A program made the translations under genes and the position numbers. 7,781 bases of DNA from an uncultured Bacteroidales bacterium (GTDB lineage: Bacteria; Bacteroidota; Bacteroidia; Bacteroidales; F082): assembly GCA_905234765.1 (NCBI GenBank), contig CAJOIF010000057.1, positions 1-7,781 of the forward strand, in the 5' to 3' direction. This document shows positions 1 to 7,781 of the stretch, piece by piece. Below the pieces are notes generated by a model. It saw nothing but the letters and a program-made list of their open reading frames with translations. It made no database searches and was not told the origin of the DNA. Numbering within the stretch: the stretch's first letter is position 1; the number at the start of each line of letters is the position of its first letter.

Positions 1-1494
<1,494 letters not shown>

Positions 1495-1507
1495 CATCAC
1501 TCACCCC

Positions 1508-2002
1508 ATGAGCGACCGTCAACAAAAGGTCGTTGACACGCTGAAAAACCTTGGCATCGAATTCGACATCCACTTCCATCCGCCCATCCCCACTATCGAG
1601 GAAGCCATTAATTACTGGAAGGAATTCGACTCCACCCATTGCAAGAACCTGTTTTTCAGGAACCATAAAGGCAACAAGCACTATCTCGTACTGTTCGAGT
1701 GCATGCATCAGATGGACATCCACGACCTGGAACACCGTCTGCATCAAGGCAAGCTCACCTTCGCCTCCGAAGCCCGCATGGAGAAATACCTCGGCCTGAA
1801 GCCCGGCAGTGTCTCCCCTTTTGGATTGATTAATGACACCGAACACCACGTCCATGTCTTTATCGACCAAAACCTCAAGAATGCCGAACGCCTGAGCTTC
1901 CACCCGAACGACAACACCGCTACCATCGTAATCCGCAACGAGGATTTCATCAAGTTCCTCAATGCCATGGGCAACACGTACGAATTTCTTGAATTGTATT
2001 GA
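1508..2002 (+). CDS. Free-standing prolyl-tRNA editing deacylase, YbaK/ProX (PrdX-like) family
   Basis: This family hydrolyses amino acids wrongly loaded on tRNA(Pro), such as Ala, as a stand-alone version of the prolyl-tRNA synthetase editing domain; it acts in the cytoplasm. The 164-residue product has the usual family length. It shows an N-terminal helix, the HPPIPTIEEA strand (H24), a conserved lysine K46 in 'CKNLFFRNHKGNKHYLV', which fits the catalytic-pocket lysine of this family, and the late GLKPGSVSPFGL motif. I chose ATG 1508 (MSDRQQKV...) because relatives begin with this kind of helix. An in-frame ATG at 1481 would add nine residues and overlap the uvrA stop by 14 bp, and cannot be excluded. 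The gap to uvrA is only 13 bp, and no promoter or Shine-Dalgarno sequence is visible, so co-transcription with uvrA is likely. Family assignment is firm; the exact tRNA/amino-acid substrate is inferred. Confidence 0.88.
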   Translation: MSDRQQKVVDTLKNLGIEFDIHFHPPIPTIEEAINYWKEFDSTHCKNLFFRNHKGNKHYLVLFECMHQMDIHDLEHRLHQGKLTFASEARMEKYLGLKPGSVSPFGLINDTEHHVHVFIDQNLKNAERLSFHPNDNTATIVIRNEDFIKFLNAMGNTYEFLELY

Positions 2003-2029
2003 CCCGATTCAAAATTTTTCGTACCTTTG
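1999..2029 (+). promoter_or_regulatory. Bacteroidota-type promoter of arcA
   Basis: A -7 element TACCTTTG (2022-2029) fits the Bacteroidota consensus TAnnTTTG. A -33-like TTG (1999-2001) lies 20 bp upstream, which is the usual spacing. The -33 element overlaps the TGA stop (2000-2002) of the deacylase gene. Transcription would start near 2034-2037, giving a leader of about 20 nt that is rich in A and T and lacks a Shine-Dalgarno sequence, as is normal for the group. The site implies that arcA can be transcribed independently of uvrA and the deacylase. Confidence 0.78.
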
Positions 2030-2054
2030 CAGCCAAATTTCTAAAGCTTTTTTT

Positions 2055-3305
2055 ATGGATTCAGACCGAGTAACCGTATGTGTCAACTCCGAAATCGGCA
2101 AGTTGGAACACGTATTGGTACACACCCCCGGGCCCGAGCTGGAGAACATGACTCCCGAGACGGCTCACGACTATTTATACAGCGACATCCTCAACCTGCA
2201 AGTCGCACAAAAAGAACACAAATACTTCAAAGGCGTGTTGCAAAAGGTGGCCAAAGTGCACGAAATCGGCGACCTTCTGACCGACATCCTGCATAACGAC
2301 AGCGTCAAGAACAACCTGGTCGACCGTATCTGCAAGGCCGAAAACGTAGCTTATCTTTCGGATTACCTCAAAGACATGGAGGCCGAGACCCTGTCCAAGT
2401 CCCTCATCGAAGGCGTTCACCTGAACGACATCAAGTCGGTCGACGGCAACTACTTCTCCCTGATGCCCTTGCCCAACCTCTTCTTCATGAGAGACGCCTC
2501 CTTCACCATGTTCAACAACTTGATGATCAGCAACATGGCCACCAAGGTGCGCGCCCGGGAGACGATGATCCTGGAGACCATCTACAAGTGCCATCCGCTG
2601 TTCGACGGCGAGGTCATCAACCCGGCCATGAAATACAGCGCCACCGAACCCGGCATCATGGAAGGCGGCGACATCCACATCGTCCGCGACGACATCGTGC
2701 TCAGCGGCATGAGCGCCCGTACCAACATGCATGGCATTAATGCCCTGGTCGAGCACCTCAAGACCAAACCGGGCGTCAAACATCTGATTTTCCAAGAACT
2801 GCCTCTGAAACCCGAGTCGTTCATCCATCTCGACATGGTGTTCACCATGCTCAACGTGGACCGCTGCATGGCCTACGAACCCGTCATCATGGGCAGCCAA
2901 TACAAGACCTTCCACATCACCATCGACGGACAAAAGGCTGTCGGTCAGGAAGAACCCAACCTGGTGGTCGCCTTGAACAAACTCGGCGTCCCCGTAGAGC
3001 CCATCTTCTGCGGCGGCGGAGGCGACAGTTTCTTCCCCGCACGCGAGCAATGGCACAGCGGCACCAACTTCTTCTGCTTCGCCCCCGGCAAATTCCTCGG
3101 CTACGCCCGTAACACCCATACGATTCAAGCCATTAATGACGCCGGTTTCGACGTGCTCACCGCCGCTGACGTATGCAATGGCAAGGTCAACATTAATAGC
3201 TATAAGAAGTGCGTGGTCACCTTCGAGGGCAACGAGCTCTCACGCGGTGGCGGCGGCGCACGCTGTATGACGATGCCAGTGCAACGCCAATCCGTCGACT
3301 GGTAA
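2055..3305 (+). CDS. arcA: Arginine deiminase
   Basis: The enzyme converts L-arginine to L-citrulline and ammonia (EC 3.5.3.6), the first step of the arginine deiminase pathway, used for ATP yield and acid resistance; it is cytoplasmic. The 416-residue product matches the usual length of about 410. Visible guanidino-modifying-enzyme motifs are FMRDASF (R146, D147), MEGGDIH (E203, D206), HLDMVFT (H258, D260, the catalytic His region), the loop CGGGGDSFFPAREQWHSG, and the C-terminal nucleophile C404 in GGGGARCMTMP. The full catalytic set of Cys, His, Glu and Asp appears present. I chose ATG 2055 rather than an in-frame ATG at 1962, because the longer form would start inside the deacylase gene and run through the promoter. 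No arcB, arcC or transporter gene lies in the window. The stop TAA (3303-3305) is followed directly by the repeat array. Confidence 0.95.
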   Translation: MDSDRVTVCVNSEIGKLEHVLVHTPGPELENMTPETAHDYLYSDILNLQVAQKEHKYFKGVLQKVAKVHEIGDLLTDILHNDSVKNNLVDRICKAENVAYLSDYLKDMEAETLSKSLIEGVHLNDIKSVDGNYFSLMPLPNLFFMRDASFTMFNNLMISNMATKVRARETMILETIYKCHPLFDGEVINPAMKYSATEPGIMEGGDIHIVRDDIVLSGMSARTNMHGINALVEHLKTKPGVKHLIFQELPLKPESFIHLDMVFTMLNVDRCMAYEPVIMGSQYKTFHITIDGQKAVGQEEPNLVVALNKLGVPVEPIFCGGGGDSFFPAREQWHSGTNFFCFAPGKFLGYARNTHTIQAINDAGFDVLTAADVCNGKVNINSYKKCVVTFEGNELSRGGGGARCMTMPVQRQSVDW

Positions 3306-3516
3306 CGTCATTGCGAGCGGAGAGCAACGGAGCGAAGCAATCCAACCTGAACCGTCATTGCGAGGAGGAACGACGAAGCAATCCAACCTGAACCGTCATT
3401 GCAAGGAGGAACGACGAAGCAATCCAACCTGAACCGTCATTGCGAGGAGGAACGACGAAGCAATCCAACCTGAACCGTCATTGCGAGGAGGAACGACGAA
3501 GCAATCCAACCTGAAC
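3306..3516 (+). repeat. Five-unit tandem array of a CGTCATTGCGAG...GAAGCAATCC intergenic repeat
   Basis: The units are 3306-3352 (47 bp), 3353-3393, 3394-3434, 3435-3475 and 3476-3516 (41 bp each). Every unit starts CGTCATTGC and ends CGAAGCAATCCAACCTGAAC. Units 2, 4 and 5 are identical; unit 3 differs by one base (G to A at 3403); unit 1 has a 6-bp longer, different centre. Each unit is itself an imperfect inverted repeat (ATTGC...GCAAT), so each could form a small hairpin. The array begins at the base directly after the arcA stop codon. Repeats of this general form are, to my knowledge, scattered between genes in many unrelated bacteria. There are no unique spacers, so this is not CRISPR. 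Confidence 0.93.
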
Positions 3517-3530
3517 TATCTTTGTTAGGG

Positions 3531-3570
3531 TCAGGTTGGATTGCTTCGCTCCGTTGCTCTCCGCTCGCAA

Positions 3571-3575
<5 letters not shown>
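3531..3575 (-). repeat. Inverted copy of the 47-bp repeat unit
   Basis: These 45 bases are the exact reverse complement of 3306-3350, the first unit of the tandem array; the inner 41-bp units match it less well. It is separated from the last tandem unit by a short spacer (3517-3530). Transcripts through this area could fold into a long hairpin: the closest pairing joins the last 18 conserved bases of unit 5 (CGAAGCAATCCAACCTGA, 3497-3514) to 3531-3548, while the outermost pairing joins unit 1 to this copy over 45 bp. The position between convergent genes suggests a role in ending transcripts from both sides or in protecting their 3' ends, which is inference. Confidence 0.9.
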
Positions 3576-7362
<3,787 letters not shown>

Positions 7363-7371
<9 letters not shown>

Positions 7372-7752
7372 CAACCTCTCCCTATCCTTATCCGGAATCC
7401 GTTCCGATTTGTTGGCATCGCGGTCGAAATACACCACCGCGCAGTGGCAAAGGGTCTTCACCTCCCCTGTTCGCTGATCTACAAGGCGTTGGATCATCTT
7501 GAAACTGGAATTGCCCACTTCAGTGACCTCCGACTCACAAGCCAAATCATCATGAAAACGGATCGGACTCTTGAAGTCAAGCTCAACGTGGACCAGCACA
7601 TATTTAAATGATAGCCAGTCGATTTCGGTCTGAAAGGCATGTTCAAAGAAGCGGCTTCGACCCATGTCGAAGTAGTTGCATTGCGCCCCGTTGTTCACGT
7701 GGTTGTACGGATCGAGGTCGCTCATGCGGATTTGGATGGGACAAGAGAACAT
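7363..7752 (-). CDS. Hotdog-fold acyl-CoA thioesterase (4HBT family, YbgC/FadM-like)
   Basis: Proteins of this family hydrolyse acyl-CoA or acyl-ACP thioesters in the cytoplasm. The 129-residue product is the usual length for a single hotdog domain. Its N-terminal motif DLDPYNHVNNG, followed by YFDMGRSRFFE, matches the 4HBT pattern (D.D..GHVNN..Y...YFE.AR); D14 is the likely catalytic residue. The tyrosine or aromatic residue often found three positions after HVNN's last Asn appears to be Gln here (Q24), a small departure. The middle strand (YVLVHVELDFKSPIRFHDDL) and the final strand (TLCHCAVVYFDRD) also fit the fold. The ATG at 7750-7752 lies about 20 nt below a good promoter. The glycosidase gene follows 62 bp downstream on the same strand and may share its transcript; there is no evident functional link. 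The exact acyl substrate cannot be told from sequence. Confidence 0.87.
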
Positions 7753-7771
7753 ATTTTTGCGAATTAACAGG

Positions 7772-7779
7772 CAAATTTA
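7772..7779 (-). promoter_or_regulatory. -7 element of the thioesterase promoter
   Basis: On the minus strand TAAATTTG matches the Bacteroidota -7 consensus TAnnTTTG and lies 19 bp upstream of the thioesterase ATG. The transcript would begin near 7766, with a short A/T-rich leader and no Shine-Dalgarno sequence. The -33 element would lie beyond the window edge, so only half of the promoter can be judged. Confidence 0.6.
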
Positions 7780-7781
7780 AG

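Noticed and set aside
1962..2054. N-terminal extension of arginine deiminase from ATG 1962
   Set aside because: The 31 extra residues overlap the end of the deacylase gene and the arcA promoter, and do not resemble the family; ATG 2055 follows a good -7 element.
2175..3128. 317-residue open frame on the minus strand
   Set aside because: It is antisense to arcA in a GC-rich gene; its His/Asp/Val-rich composition is what the complementary strand of GC-biased codons gives, and no family is recognisable.
3209..3391. Small plus-strand open frame running from arcA into the repeat array
   Set aside because: It is out of frame with arcA and ends in repeat DNA; there is no independent sign of coding.
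3306..3516. CRISPR array
   Set aside because: Units are directly tandem with no unique spacers, and no cas genes are present.

Overview
The window looks like chromosomal DNA from a member of the Bacteroidota, most likely the order Bacteroidales. The support is Bacteroidota-type promoters (TAnnTTTG at -7, no Shine-Dalgarno sequences, A/T-rich leaders), a signal peptide ending in '...RAQ', and genes typical of that group. The first 3.3 kb is fairly GC-rich, with C/G strongly preferred at third codon positions. The genus cannot be fixed from this sequence.

Layout: (1) On the plus strand, positions 1-1494 hold the C-terminal part of the excision-repair ATPase UvrA, cut by the window edge. (2) It is followed almost at once by a small free-standing prolyl-tRNA editing deacylase of the YbaK/ProX/PrdX type (1508-2002). 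(3) A promoter straddling the stop codon of that gene drives a complete arginine deiminase, arcA (2055-3305). (4) The 287-bp gap between arcA and the next gene, which converges on it, is almost filled by five tandem 41-47 bp repeats plus one inverted copy. (5) On the minus strand, 3593-7300 encodes a large secreted family-2 glycoside hydrolase (beta-galactosidase-like) with an extra C-terminal discoidin-like module. (6) Upstream of it on the same strand is a small hotdog-fold acyl-CoA thioesterase (7363-7752) with its own promoter at the window edge. A 7-bp tandem repeat separates the two minus-strand genes.

The genes do not form one pathway. They are a mix of DNA repair, translation quality control, arginine catabolism, sugar hydrolysis and thioester hydrolysis. 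uvrA and the deacylase may be co-transcribed, arcA appears to start its own transcript, and the thioesterase and glycosidase may share one.

I see no clear undescribed multi-gene system. The two signals most worth a second look are at nucleotide level: the palindromic hexamer ATTAAT is strongly over-represented inside otherwise GC-rich coding sequence (16 copies, in both reading phases it can occupy), and the arcA/glycosidase gap holds a repeat array whose outermost units form a perfect 45-bp inverted pair.
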